This document shows positions 1-8,259 of a stretch of DNA of 35,590 nucleotides, in pieces. The position numbers and the translations under genes are program-made. Source of the stretch: an uncultured Eubacteriales bacterium. Its GTDB lineage: Bacteria > Bacillota > Clostridia > Saccharofermentanales > Saccharofermentanaceae. The DNA lies in the NCBI GenBank assembly GCA_900317035.1, contig ONFC01000005.1, positions 1-35,590 on the forward strand, read 5' to 3'. The notes below the pieces were generated by a model. It was not told the DNA's origin. It saw only the letters and a list, made by a program, of their open reading frames with translations, and searched no databases. Each line of letters starts with the position of its first letter. Position 1 is the first letter of the stretch.

Positions 1-980
1 TAGCGGCCGAACTGGAAGTAGAGCGAAACCAGCTGGGCGTCGTGCGTCTTCGCGAAATCGCGAATGCGCTCGTTGATCGGCGCGTCGGGCACGCCGGAGG
101 GCGCGAATTCCAGCTTCACGCGGCCGTACTGATTCTGGTAAGCGGCCACGTGCGCGGCGAGCGCCAGGGTATATTTCTTTGCGCTGTTCTTCAGGCTCGC
201 GGCGTTGCGGGCGTACGGGTCGGCATTCACCGTCCGGTAGTCCACGAAATTGGTGGCCATCGCGATGTGCAGCAGCAGCTCCGTGGCACCTTCGACGCGC
301 AGCGTGGAGTCCGTAGCCGCCACCTTGCCGCCCCGGGTCGTCGCCTTGAGGTCGTTGACATAGTGGATGGCACCCGGAATGCCGCCCTTCTCGGCGCCCT
401 GCCCTTCCAGGCGGAGCCGGTTCTTCGCGGGCACGCTCAGCTGCGTGTCCTTCATCGGCGTGGTGAAGCTGAGCTCGCAGTTGAGCGCCTTCGGCTGCGA
501 GGCCGTCAGGCGCACGATAATCAGGTTGTCGACGAAGGAGGAGAAGACCTCCTCGACATACTCCACACCGTCCACCCGGTAGCGGGTGGTCACCACGGCA
601 CGGTCGAGGTCGAGCTCGCGGCGGTAGTCCGTCACCGCCCCGCTGCGTGCGGGGAACGCGATTTTCACGGAACCGGCGGTCTGGTAGGACATCTCCTCGC
701 CCACGGGCGAGAGGAAGTTCGCCTCGGCCAGGTCCTGGGCCTCCTCATACGCACCGGCAAAGACCAGGTCACGGACCTTCTGGAGGTTCTTCAGGCCATT
801 GGGATTCCAGTTCTCGTACGGGCCGCCCGTGGAGATGGTCTCCTCGTTGAGCTGGATTTCCTCGGTGTCCGTGCCGCCGAACACCATGGCGCCGATGCGC
901 CCGTTGCCGACCGGCAGCGCCTCTTCCCAGCACTTGGCCGGGGAACCAAAACATATCGTATGACTCTTGTTATCTGACAT
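1..980 (-). CDS. Alpha-L-fucosidase-like glycoside hydrolase, GH95 family (partial, N-terminal part)
   Basis: This is the first 326 codons of a gene that continues past the left edge. The start is ATG at 980, with GGGAGG about nine bases upstream. Residues 18-50 hold the family signature WEEALPVGNGRIGAMVFGG followed by EEIQLNEETIS and GGP, typical of the N-terminal beta-domain of GH95 alpha-L-fucosidases. The visible part ends in LYFQFGRY, which leads into the (alpha/alpha)6 barrel. The catalytic residues lie beyond the window, so activity and linkage cannot be judged. No signal peptide is seen, which suggests cytosolic action on imported fucosylated oligosaccharides. From about codon 14 the gene is strikingly GC-rich (sampled lines 60-67%), unlike its neighbours near 50%, which suggests transfer. 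It is divergent from the YidC-fusion operon across a 101-base gap containing an A-rich tract. Confidence 0.85.
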   Translation of the reverse strand, partial: MSDNKSHTICFGSPAKCWEEALPVGNGRIGAMVFGGTDTEEIQLNEETISTGGPYENWNPNGLKNLQKVRDLVFAGAYEEAQDLAEANFLSPVGEEMSYQTAGSVKIAFPARSGAVTDYRRELDLDRAVVTTRYRVDGVEYVEEVFSSFVDNLIIVRLTASQPKALNCELSFTTPMKDTQLSVPAKNRLRLEGQGAEKGGIPGAIHYVNDLKATTRGGKVAATDSTLRVEGATELLLHIAMATNFVDYRTVNADPYARNAASLKNSAKKYTLALAAHVAAYQNQYGRVKLEFAPSGVPDAPINERIRDFAKTHDAQLVSLYFQFGR

Positions 981-1081
981 ATGAAGACCTCCCTACTGAT
1001 CCTCTTTATCTTACTATTACCATCCGCAGAAAACGAGAAAAAAAAAGAAAAATATGATATTCTTACTCACGGAGGTTATCC

Positions 1082-3856
1082 ATGACTTTTGGAAGTATTC
1101 TATACCAGTTATTCATTTCCCCCATTACGCTTTTGCTGGAGGTTGTTTTTGCGCTGTTTTTCAGCGTTCTGAATAGTTGCGGTGCAGCTATCTTTCCGCT
1201 AAGCCTTGTTGTAAACCTCCTTCTTCTTCCGTTTTATAACCGGGCAGACTCGATCCAGGATGAGGAGCGCCGCCGCCAGGAGAAGATGGCGCCTTTTGTC
1301 GAGCATATCAAGAAGACCTTCAAGGGCGATGAGCGCTACATGATGCTCCAGTCCTTTTACCGGGAAAACGGATATAAGCCGGTCTATGCACTCCGCAGCA
1401 CCATCGCGCTGGTGCTGGAGATCCCGTTTTTTATTGCAGCCTACAATTTCCTTTCCAATCTTCCGGCACTCCGCGGCACAAGGTTTCTCTTCCTGCAGGA
1501 CCTCGGCCAGCCGGATTCACTCTTCTCGATCAACGGCTTTTCCATCAATGTTCTTCCGATCCTGATGACATTGATCAATATCATTTCCTCAGAGATCTAT
1601 ACGAAAGGCCAGAAGTTTAAGGATAAGATCACCCTTCACGGCATGGCGCTTATTTTTCTGGTACTTCTCTATAACTCTCCTTCCGGCCTGGTTTTATACT
1701 GGACACTGAATAATGTATTCTCGCTTGGCAAGAATATCGTCCGCGCAAGTACCGACAAGAAACGCACTGTCCGTATTATTCTTTTTATCTCCGGAGCTGT
1801 TCTCTTGATCTATGCGGCACTCTTTCACGGTCCTTCCCAATCCAGGCTCGTTATTCTTATGCTCGGTCTTCTCTGTCTTTGTCTGGGAGGCATCCGCTCT
1901 TCCTTCTCCCGCAAAAGCACTTCCCCGGAGAAGAAAGCGGATCACCGGCTGTTCTTTACCGGTGCGCTTTTCCTTAGTGTTTTTCTCGGTGCGCTGATCC
2001 CGTCTTACGTCATTACGGCATCTCCTGCCGAGTTCATTATTCTCACCTCTGTCCATTCGCCTGTACGCTATATCTTCTATGCGTTCTTGAGTGCTTTTGG
2101 CACGTTTGCCATCTGGGGAGGCCTGTTCTATTATCTGGCAAAAGAAAGAAATAAAAGGCGCGCCACCGTGATCATCTGGTGCTTCGCCATTCTCAGTGCC
2201 ATCGACTTCCTTCTTTTCGGAAAGAACGAGAATATCCTGACTTCCGACCTTCAGTTCGACCCTGTATTCTACCTTCCTTCGAAGCAGGTCATAATCAATC
2301 TGATCGTCGTTGTCATCGTTATTCCGCTGATTATTCTGATTTGTAAAAAAGCATCCTCCATCATCCGCTTTCTGGGACCTGTCCTTCTGGCTGTCGCCAT
2401 CGCACTTTCCGGATATAACGTCTATAAGATCAGTTCCGAGATGCCTTCTATCCGTAGAGCAGCAGCACACACGACCAAACAGATCCCTCAAGTGGAGCTG
2501 AGCAAAGACGGCAAAAATGTCGTCGTGATCATGCTCGACCGCGCGATTTCTTCCTATCTGCCGTATATTTTCCAGGAGAATCCCGAGCTGAAGCGTCAGT
2601 TCTCCGGTTTTACCTGGTATCCGAATACGCTGTCCTTCGGCATGCTCACGGTCATTGCCGCGCCGGCGCTTTTCGGCGGGTATGATTATACCCCTTCGGC
2701 CATCAATGCCAGGGATGATCTGACCCTGATACAGAAGCATAACGAAGCGCTCCTGACCATGCCGGTGATTTTCTCTGAGGCCGGGTATGCGGTCGATGTC
2801 TTCGACCCTCCGTATGCCAATTACAGCGTCATCCCGGATCTGTCCATCTATGAGGAGTATCCGAATATCCACGCGTATAACACGGAGTACGGACTTTTCC
2901 TGGATGCCGATGTTAGCGAAGACCGCATCATCTCTTCATGGAAACGCAATTTCTTCTGCTACAGCCTGATGAAGTCTTCCCCGCTTTTCATGCAGTCGCT
3001 GCTCTACTCAAGCGGCAGTTACTTTGCCCCGGGCGATACGCAGACGATCATGCAGAAAGGCCTCGATGACACCCATCGCTTCGTCATTTCCGCCGGATTC
3101 ATGAACGCGTTTACCATTTCCTATAATTCGCTAAAATCACTTCCCTCCATGACGATCCCGTCTGACTCCGGTACCAATCACTTCTTCCTGATCCAGAACG
3201 GAACATCCCACAATGTTATGCCGCTCCAGGAACCCGAGTACGAACCGGCGTATGAAGTAGATAACACCGAATTCGACAAGACACATACAGACAGATTCAC
3301 CCTTAACGGTAGAAGCATCGTGATGGACGACCAGAACCAGCTGTCACACTATCAGTGCAACCTGGCGGCCTGGAGAGAGGTCGGCCGGTGGATGGATCAT
3401 CTCAAAGAGATCGGAGTATATGACAATACCAGGATCATCATTGTTTCCGATCACGGATGGCCTACCGGCAGTAATCCGGATATGCTGTTTCTGGATGGTG
3501 CGGCCGGAAATGCGGTCCACAACTCGAAAGATGCGATGGCGTATAACCCGGTGCTTTTCGTAAAGGATTTCGGAGCGACCGGAGATTACACCATCGACTA
3601 TACCTTCATGACAAATGCCGACACCCCGTATCTGGCGATGCAGGGACTGATCGAGGATCCGGTGAACCCGTTCACCCATAAACCGATCTACCAGCCGGAA
3701 GCGAAGAACGCGGAGAAACTGTTTGTCATGTATGCCGATACCTGGTCTCTTCCCAAAGAAGCCAGAACGATCGATCCGGAGGGCATGGTCATCTGGTATT
3801 CCTTGAGAAACCGGGACATCTTCAACAGGGAAAACTGGGAACAGGCCGATAGTTAA
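1082..3856 (+). CDS. YidC/Oxa1-like domain fused to sulfatase-superfamily phosphotransferase, paralogue 1
   Basis: A 924-residue membrane protein. Residues 1-225 resemble the YidC/Oxa1 insertase core: LSLVVNLLLLPFYNRAD, a charged cytoplasmic stretch with KTFKGDERYMMLQ, IPFFIAAYNFLS, and PSGLVLYWTLNNVFSLGKN. Residues about 230-475 add hydrophobic helices. Residues 480-924 form an alkaline-phosphatase-superfamily domain with VVVIMLDRA (Asp486, likely metal ligand), NTLSFGMLT (Thr523, likely nucleophile), TSHN (His710) and VSDHG (Asp790-His791). The Thr segment matches the EptA/MCR phosphoethanolamine-transferase pattern more closely than the LtaS one. The predicted job is transfer of a phospho- or phosphono-alcohol head group to an extracytoplasmic acceptor; the substrate is inferred. 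The start has GGAGG upstream. Two similar genes follow on the same strand. Confidence 0.85.
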   Translation: MTFGSILYQLFISPITLLLEVVFALFFSVLNSCGAAIFPLSLVVNLLLLPFYNRADSIQDEERRRQEKMAPFVEHIKKTFKGDERYMMLQSFYRENGYKPVYALRSTIALVLEIPFFIAAYNFLSNLPALRGTRFLFLQDLGQPDSLFSINGFSINVLPILMTLINIISSEIYTKGQKFKDKITLHGMALIFLVLLYNSPSGLVLYWTLNNVFSLGKNIVRASTDKKRTVRIILFISGAVLLIYAALFHGPSQSRLVILMLGLLCLCLGGIRSSFSRKSTSPEKKADHRLFFTGALFLSVFLGALIPSYVITASPAEFIILTSVHSPVRYIFYAFLSAFGTFAIWGGLFYYLAKERNKRRATVIIWCFAILSAIDFLLFGKNENILTSDLQFDPVFYLPSKQVIINLIVVVIVIPLIILICKKASSIIRFLGPVLLAVAIALSGYNVYKISSEMPSIRRAAAHTTKQIPQVELSKDGKNVVVIMLDRAISSYLPYIFQENPELKRQFSGFTWYPNTLSFGMLTVIAAPALFGGYDYTPSAINARDDLTLIQKHNEALLTMPVIFSEAGYAVDVFDPPYANYSVIPDLSIYEEYPNIHAYNTEYGLFLDADVSEDRIISSWKRNFFCYSLMKSSPLFMQSLLYSSGSYFAPGDTQTIMQKGLDDTHRFVISAGFMNAFTISYNSLKSLPSMTIPSDSGTNHFFLIQNGTSHNVMPLQEPEYEPAYEVDNTEFDKTHTDRFTLNGRSIVMDDQNQLSHYQCNLAAWREVGRWMDHLKEIGVYDNTRIIIVSDHGWPTGSNPDMLFLDGAAGNAVHNSKDAMAYNPVLFVKDFGATGDYTIDYTFMTNADTPYLAMQGLIEDPVNPFTHKPIYQPEAKNAEKLFVMYADTWSLPKEARTIDPEGMVIWYSLRNRDIFNRENWEQADS

Positions 3857-3916
3857 CGTCCGTTACTAATCGGCCATCTTCCCTTTCCGGGCTTTTACCG
3901 GGAGGGATATTATATA

Positions 3917-3938
3917 ACGCGCACGCGCACGCGCGCAT
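3917..3938. other. 22-base alternating purine-pyrimidine tract (Z-DNA-prone)
   Basis: A perfectly alternating run made mostly of CG and CA/TG steps lies in the 210-base gap between the first two fusion genes, six bases before the -35 box of a strong promoter. Such tracts can flip to Z-DNA under negative supercoiling. Any regulatory role is inference. Confidence 0.7.
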
Positions 3939-3943
3939 TAAGG

Positions 3944-3972
3944 TTGAGATACTTTTTAGGTCATGCTATAAT
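3944..3972 (+). promoter_or_regulatory. Sigma-70-type promoter for the second YidC-fusion gene
   Basis: TTGAGA (3944-3949), a 17-base spacer and a consensus TATAAT (3967-3972). Transcription would start near 3979, giving a leader of about 88 bases that contains GCTTTT/AAAAGC, able to form a small hairpin. The paralogue at 4067, the glycerophosphotransferase-like gene and the third paralogue would be read from here, independently of the first paralogue. Confidence 0.8.
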
Positions 3973-4066
3973 CTTTTCTGTTCGTCCAGGTGCTTTTGCC
4001 ACAAAAAAGCCACACGGGAACGGACACGAAAAAAAGGAAAAAGAAATTTGAAGGAAGTCTGATTCT

Positions 4067-6847
4067 ATGTCATTTGGATCAATCATGTATCAACTCTTTC
4101 TGTCGCCGCTGACACTTATCTTTGAAGCGGTGTACAGTACCGCGTTTGAGCTTTTGAGATCGAGCGGCGCTGCGATCTTCCCGCTGTCCCTCGTGGTCAA
4201 TCTCCTGCTTCTGCCTTTCTATAACCGCGCAGATAAGATCCAGGAAGAGGAGCGCGAAAGAGAAAAGAAAATGGCTCCGTTTGTCGAGCACATCAAGAAA
4301 ACCTTTAAGGGCGATGAGCGTTTTATGATGCTCCAGGCCCTCTATAAAGAGCACAACTACAAGCCGATCTATGCTGTAAGATCCTCGATCGCGCTTGTCC
4401 TGGAAGTGCCGTTCTTCATCGCGGCATATAACTTCCTGTCGAAGCTTCCCGACCTTCAGGGTGCGAAGTTCCTGTGCTTTAATGACCTTTCCAAGCCGGA
4501 CGGCCTTATCGTCATCGGCGGCGTGGCGATCAATGTCCTGCCGATCCTGATGACGCTGATCAATGTCGTCTCCTCGGAGATCTACACCAAGGGACTGAAG
4601 TTCAAGGATAAGATCATGCTCCACGGCATGGCCCTGATCTTCCTCGTGCTCCTTTACGATTCCCCGTCCGGACTGGTTTTATACTGGACACTCAACAACA
4701 TCTTCTCGCTTCTGAAGAACGTCGTTAACGGCACGAAGAATAAGGCCCGCACCGCAGGCATCCTCTTCGGCATCGGCGGCATAGCTGTCCTGGTATATGG
4801 CTTCGGATTCTTCCACGGTCTTCCGAACTACCGTCTCGGCGTTCTCGCCTTTGGCGCACTGATGCTGATCCCGCTGGTTATCGGTCTTATTCCCCGCCGT
4901 AAGGCAAAAGCACTTGCCTCCGGTACCTCGGAGAAAAAACCTGACCACCGTCTCTTCTTCGGCGCTGCTGCGTTCCTGACGATCCTTCTGGGCGGACTGA
5001 TCCCGTCTTCTATCATCAAGTCTTCGCCTCTTGAGTTCGTCATCACTTCGGACGTACATTCCCCGAACCGCTATGTATTCTTCGCATTCCTCACAGCGGC
5101 CGGTTTCTTCCTCGTGTGGAGCGGGCTGTTCTACTATCTTGCAAGTAATAAAGCGAAGCGGATTTTTACCGGCGCGATGTGGGTCTGCGCGATCACCGGT
5201 ATCGCAAACTACATGGTCTTCGGACAGAACAGCAACTCCTTAACGACCGACCTCCGCTTCGATGTCGCACTGGATATCGCGAAGAATAAGGTCTTCCTGG
5301 ATCTTCTGATGATCGCCGCACTTACGGCCCTGATCATCGTGGTCTATAAGAAAAAATCACAGGTCATCAAGTTCCTCTCTCCGGTACTTCTGATCGCGAT
5401 CGGTGCCATGACGGTCTATAACTGCTATGATATCCAGAAAGCGATGCCGAACATCAAGAGAGTCATCGAGGAAAACTCCGCATCTGAGCGTCCGACACTG
5501 ACCTTCAGCAAAGATGGAAAGAACGTCGTCGTTCTCATGATCGACCGTGCCGTATCTTCCTATGTACCGTATATTTTCCAGGAGAATCCGAAGCTTGCCG
5601 AGCAGTTCGGAGGCTTCACCTACTATCCGAATACTCTCTCTTTCGGAACGAGAACACTTGTCGGCGCACCGGCACTTTTCGGCGGGTATGATTACACTCC
5701 TAGAGCCACGAACGAGCGTCCGGAGTTCTCTCTCAAAGAGAAACACGATCAGGCGATCCTCACGATGCCGATCCTCTTCTCCGAAGCAGGCTATGATGTT
5801 ACTGTCATGGACCCGCCGTATGCAGGCTACAGCCTGATCCCGGACTTATCGCTCTTTGAGGACTATCCGCAGATCAAGGCCTATAACACCGAGTTCGGCC
5901 AGTTCCGTGATTCGTCGGATATGGCCGGCAATATGAAGTCGATCTGGAAGCGTAACTTCTTCTGCTACTCGGTAATGAAAGTCGCGCCGCTATTTATGCA
6001 GCCGGCTGTCTATTCCACGGGTATTTATTTCCAGCCGGGTACCTCGAGCACCGCGCTGATCCAGGGTGGCGCCATCGAGCAGTATTCCGTACCGCCGGCG
6101 CTGATGGATTCCTTCATGAACTCCTACGAGGTCATGCGTGCGCTCCCGTCCATCACTGTCGCGCAGGATACCGGCAAGAACCAGTTCTTCATGATGCAGA
6201 ACAGTGCCACCCATAACATCATCCCGCTGCAGGAGCCGGATTACGAGCCGGTGGACATTGTAAAGAACGGCGAATATGACCGCACACATACGGACCGCTT
6301 CTCTCTGAACGGCGTCACGATGCACATGGATACCACCTATCAGATGGCGCATTACCAGTGCGACATGGCTGTCCTGAACCGCCTCGGCGAGTGGATGGAT
6401 CACCTGCGCGAACTGGGCGTCTATGACAACACCAGGATCATCATCGTATCCGACCACGCCTGGGGTCTCGGAAGCTTCGACGACCTGCTCTTCGGAGATG
6501 GCGATCCGGATACGCTCTATAATGCGGAAGATGCCATGGGCTATAACCCGCTTCTGTTCTATAAGGACTTCGGCGCCACCGGAGACTTTAAAACGGACTA
6601 CACCTTCATGACGAATGCGGATACGCCGACACTGGCGATGAGTAATCTTCTCGAGAATCCGCTCAACCCGTTTACCGGAAATCCGATCTATCAGCCGGAT
6701 GCGAAGAAAGGCCCGATGTACGTTCTTTACACGGACAACTGGTCTGCCGAGTCCAATTCCGGCAACAGATTCACAAACACCATCTGGTACGAACTGATGA
6801 ATCAGAACGTACTGGATAAGAAGAACTGGAAGAAAGAGGAGAATTGA
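4067..6847 (+). CDS. YidC/Oxa1-like domain fused to sulfatase-superfamily phosphotransferase, paralogue 2
   Basis: A 926-residue paralogue of the gene at 1082 with the same order: YidC-like segment (residues 1-225), helices (about 230-485), and phosphotransferase domain (about 487-926). Likely catalytic residues are Asp493 in VVVLMIDRA, Thr530 in NTLSFGTRT, His716 in ATHN and Asp796-His797 in VSDHA. The FGTRT segment is the closest of the three to the CGTxT nucleophile segment of EptA/MCR enzymes. The DHG seen in the other two is DHA here. The gene has its own promoter at 3944-3972 and AAGGAAG upstream of ATG. Its TGA stop overlaps the next start codon by one base, so it is probably translationally coupled to the glycerophosphotransferase-like gene. 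The donor substrate is not shown by sequence. Confidence 0.85.
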   Translation: MSFGSIMYQLFLSPLTLIFEAVYSTAFELLRSSGAAIFPLSLVVNLLLLPFYNRADKIQEEEREREKKMAPFVEHIKKTFKGDERFMMLQALYKEHNYKPIYAVRSSIALVLEVPFFIAAYNFLSKLPDLQGAKFLCFNDLSKPDGLIVIGGVAINVLPILMTLINVVSSEIYTKGLKFKDKIMLHGMALIFLVLLYDSPSGLVLYWTLNNIFSLLKNVVNGTKNKARTAGILFGIGGIAVLVYGFGFFHGLPNYRLGVLAFGALMLIPLVIGLIPRRKAKALASGTSEKKPDHRLFFGAAAFLTILLGGLIPSSIIKSSPLEFVITSDVHSPNRYVFFAFLTAAGFFLVWSGLFYYLASNKAKRIFTGAMWVCAITGIANYMVFGQNSNSLTTDLRFDVALDIAKNKVFLDLLMIAALTALIIVVYKKKSQVIKFLSPVLLIAIGAMTVYNCYDIQKAMPNIKRVIEENSASERPTLTFSKDGKNVVVLMIDRAVSSYVPYIFQENPKLAEQFGGFTYYPNTLSFGTRTLVGAPALFGGYDYTPRATNERPEFSLKEKHDQAILTMPILFSEAGYDVTVMDPPYAGYSLIPDLSLFEDYPQIKAYNTEFGQFRDSSDMAGNMKSIWKRNFFCYSVMKVAPLFMQPAVYSTGIYFQPGTSSTALIQGGAIEQYSVPPALMDSFMNSYEVMRALPSITVAQDTGKNQFFMMQNSATHNIIPLQEPDYEPVDIVKNGEYDRTHTDRFSLNGVTMHMDTTYQMAHYQCDMAVLNRLGEWMDHLRELGVYDNTRIIIVSDHAWGLGSFDDLLFGDGDPDTLYNAEDAMGYNPLLFYKDFGATGDFKTDYTFMTNADTPTLAMSNLLENPLNPFTGNPIYQPDAKKGPMYVLYTDNWSAESNSGNRFTNTIWYELMNQNVLDKKNWKKEEN

Positions 6848-8232
6848 TGATGAATATCGTACGACTTTATATCGACCCGGGTACGGGTTCCATGCTCTTT
6901 GCCATCCTGATCGGTCTTCTCGGCGTCGCGAGATTCGCGTTCAAAGGCCTGTGGGTCAAGATCCGTTTCCTTTTAAGCGGCGGTAAGGCGAAAGACGATT
7001 CCGACAAGGCGATCAAGCTCGCTGTCTTTTCTGACGACAAGCGTTACTGGTCCGTTTTCGAGCCGATCTTAAAGGAGATGGATAAGAGAGGTTTTGACTG
7101 TGTCTATATGACCGCCTCCGAAGATGATCCCGGATTAAAGTCCGAGATGGAGCATGTAAAGACCGAGTGCATCGGTCCCGGAAATAAAGCATTTGCGAAG
7201 CTCAATTTCGTCAAGGCGGCGATCGTTCTTTCCACCACCCCGGGCGTCGATGTCTATCAGTGGAAGCGCAGCAAGGACGCGAAGTACTATGTCCACATCC
7301 CGCACTCCCCTGCCGAGATGACGACCTACAGAATGTTCGGTATCGACTTCTATGACGCCGTTCTCTGCTCCGGCCAGTTCCAGATCGACGACACACGTGA
7401 CCTCGAGGAGGTCCGCCATCTGAAGGCAAAAGAACTTGTCCTGACGGGTTCGCCTTTTATGGATGAGAAGAAAAAGAAATTCGAAGAGCGCAAGGCTGCT
7501 TCCGAAACAGGATCCGACGCAGAAGTTAAAGCGGGTTCTGAGACTTCTGATACGGAAAAAGCACCCTCCGAAGATCCTTCCGGGAAGACCCGTACCGTAC
7601 TTCTCGCTCCTTCCTGGGGCACAAGCGCGATCCTTTCCCGCTACGGCGCTGACTTCATCCGCGATCTTCTTGCGACCGGATATCACATCATCGTCCGTCC
7701 TCACCCGCAGTCCTTCACTTCCGAAAAAGAACTGATGGATAAGCTGATGGCAGAGTTCCCGGATAGTGATTCCATCGAGTGGAACAGAGACACCGATAAC
7801 TTCGATGCACTGAACCGTTCCGACATCCTGATCTCCGACTTCAGTGGTGTTATCTTCGACTTCTCGCTCGTATTCGATAAGCCGGTCATCTGCGCAGACA
7901 CCGAGTTCGATTCGTCTCCGTATGATGCATGGTGGCTCAAGCGCCTCCCGTGGGGCTTAAGTGTTATCCCGAGACTGGGCGCCAAGCTCACGAAAGAAAA
8001 CAGAGGCGACTTAAAGAAGATGATCGATGACTGCCTCGAGGACAGTTCTTTTACTGAGAGCCGTCATCAGGTAAGAGACGAAGCCTGGGCATACCAGGGC
8101 GAGGGCACCAAGCGTGTCTGCGACTACCTCGTCTCCAAGTATGAAGAACTGACGAAGAAGACCGAAGAAGAATCCGAAAAGGATTCTAAGAAGGATTCTG
8201 AAAAGAAATCGAAAAAGGCTTCGACGAAGTAA
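6847..8232 (+). CDS. CDP-glycerol glycerophosphotransferase-like protein (TagB/TagF-type fold)
   Basis: A protein of about 461 residues. It starts with a YIDPGTGSMLF segment and one membrane helix (residues 5-35), then a GT-B-like domain. RPHPQS (His286) and SDFSGVIFDFSLVFDKPVI (from Ser330) are the hallmarks of the CDP-glycerol glycerophosphotransferase family, which builds poly(glycerol phosphate) or similar chains on the cytoplasmic face. A charged, low-complexity insert (about residues 205-250) and a Lys/Glu/Ser tail (from about 440) look like flexible linkers. Two ATG codons follow GAGGAG, at 6847 and 6850; 6850 has the better spacing and 6847 overlaps the upstream stop. Given the phosphonate genes nearby, another CMP/CDP-activated alcohol phosphate or phosphonate donor is possible. 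No separate TagD-like glycerol-3-phosphate cytidylyltransferase gene is in the window. Confidence 0.8.
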   Translation: MMNIVRLYIDPGTGSMLFAILIGLLGVARFAFKGLWVKIRFLLSGGKAKDDSDKAIKLAVFSDDKRYWSVFEPILKEMDKRGFDCVYMTASEDDPGLKSEMEHVKTECIGPGNKAFAKLNFVKAAIVLSTTPGVDVYQWKRSKDAKYYVHIPHSPAEMTTYRMFGIDFYDAVLCSGQFQIDDTRDLEEVRHLKAKELVLTGSPFMDEKKKKFEERKAASETGSDAEVKAGSETSDTEKAPSEDPSGKTRTVLLAPSWGTSAILSRYGADFIRDLLATGYHIIVRPHPQSFTSEKELMDKLMAEFPDSDSIEWNRDTDNFDALNRSDILISDFSGVIFDFSLVFDKPVICADTEFDSSPYDAWWLKRLPWGLSVIPRLGAKLTKENRGDLKKMIDDCLEDSSFTESRHQVRDEAWAYQGEGTKRVCDYLVSKYEELTKKTEEESEKDSKKDSEKKSKKASTK

Positions 8233-8259
8233 GCCGGTGCCATTTACAGGGGGTAACAC

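Noticed and set aside
42..977. Long open frame on the plus strand (311 codons)
   Set aside because: It is antisense to the GH95 gene, which has clear family motifs and a ribosome site; the frame is open only because of GC-rich codon usage.
3880..3912. Hairpin (CCCTTTCCGG / CCGGGAGGG) after the first fusion gene as a terminator
   Set aside because: The stem needs a bulge and G-T pairs and is followed by ATATTATATAA rather than a T-run.
3990..4001. 12-base string GTGCTTTTGCCA shared with about 33356-33367 as a common leader element
   Set aside because: A shared 12-mer is expected by chance in a window of this size, and the flanking sequences do not match.
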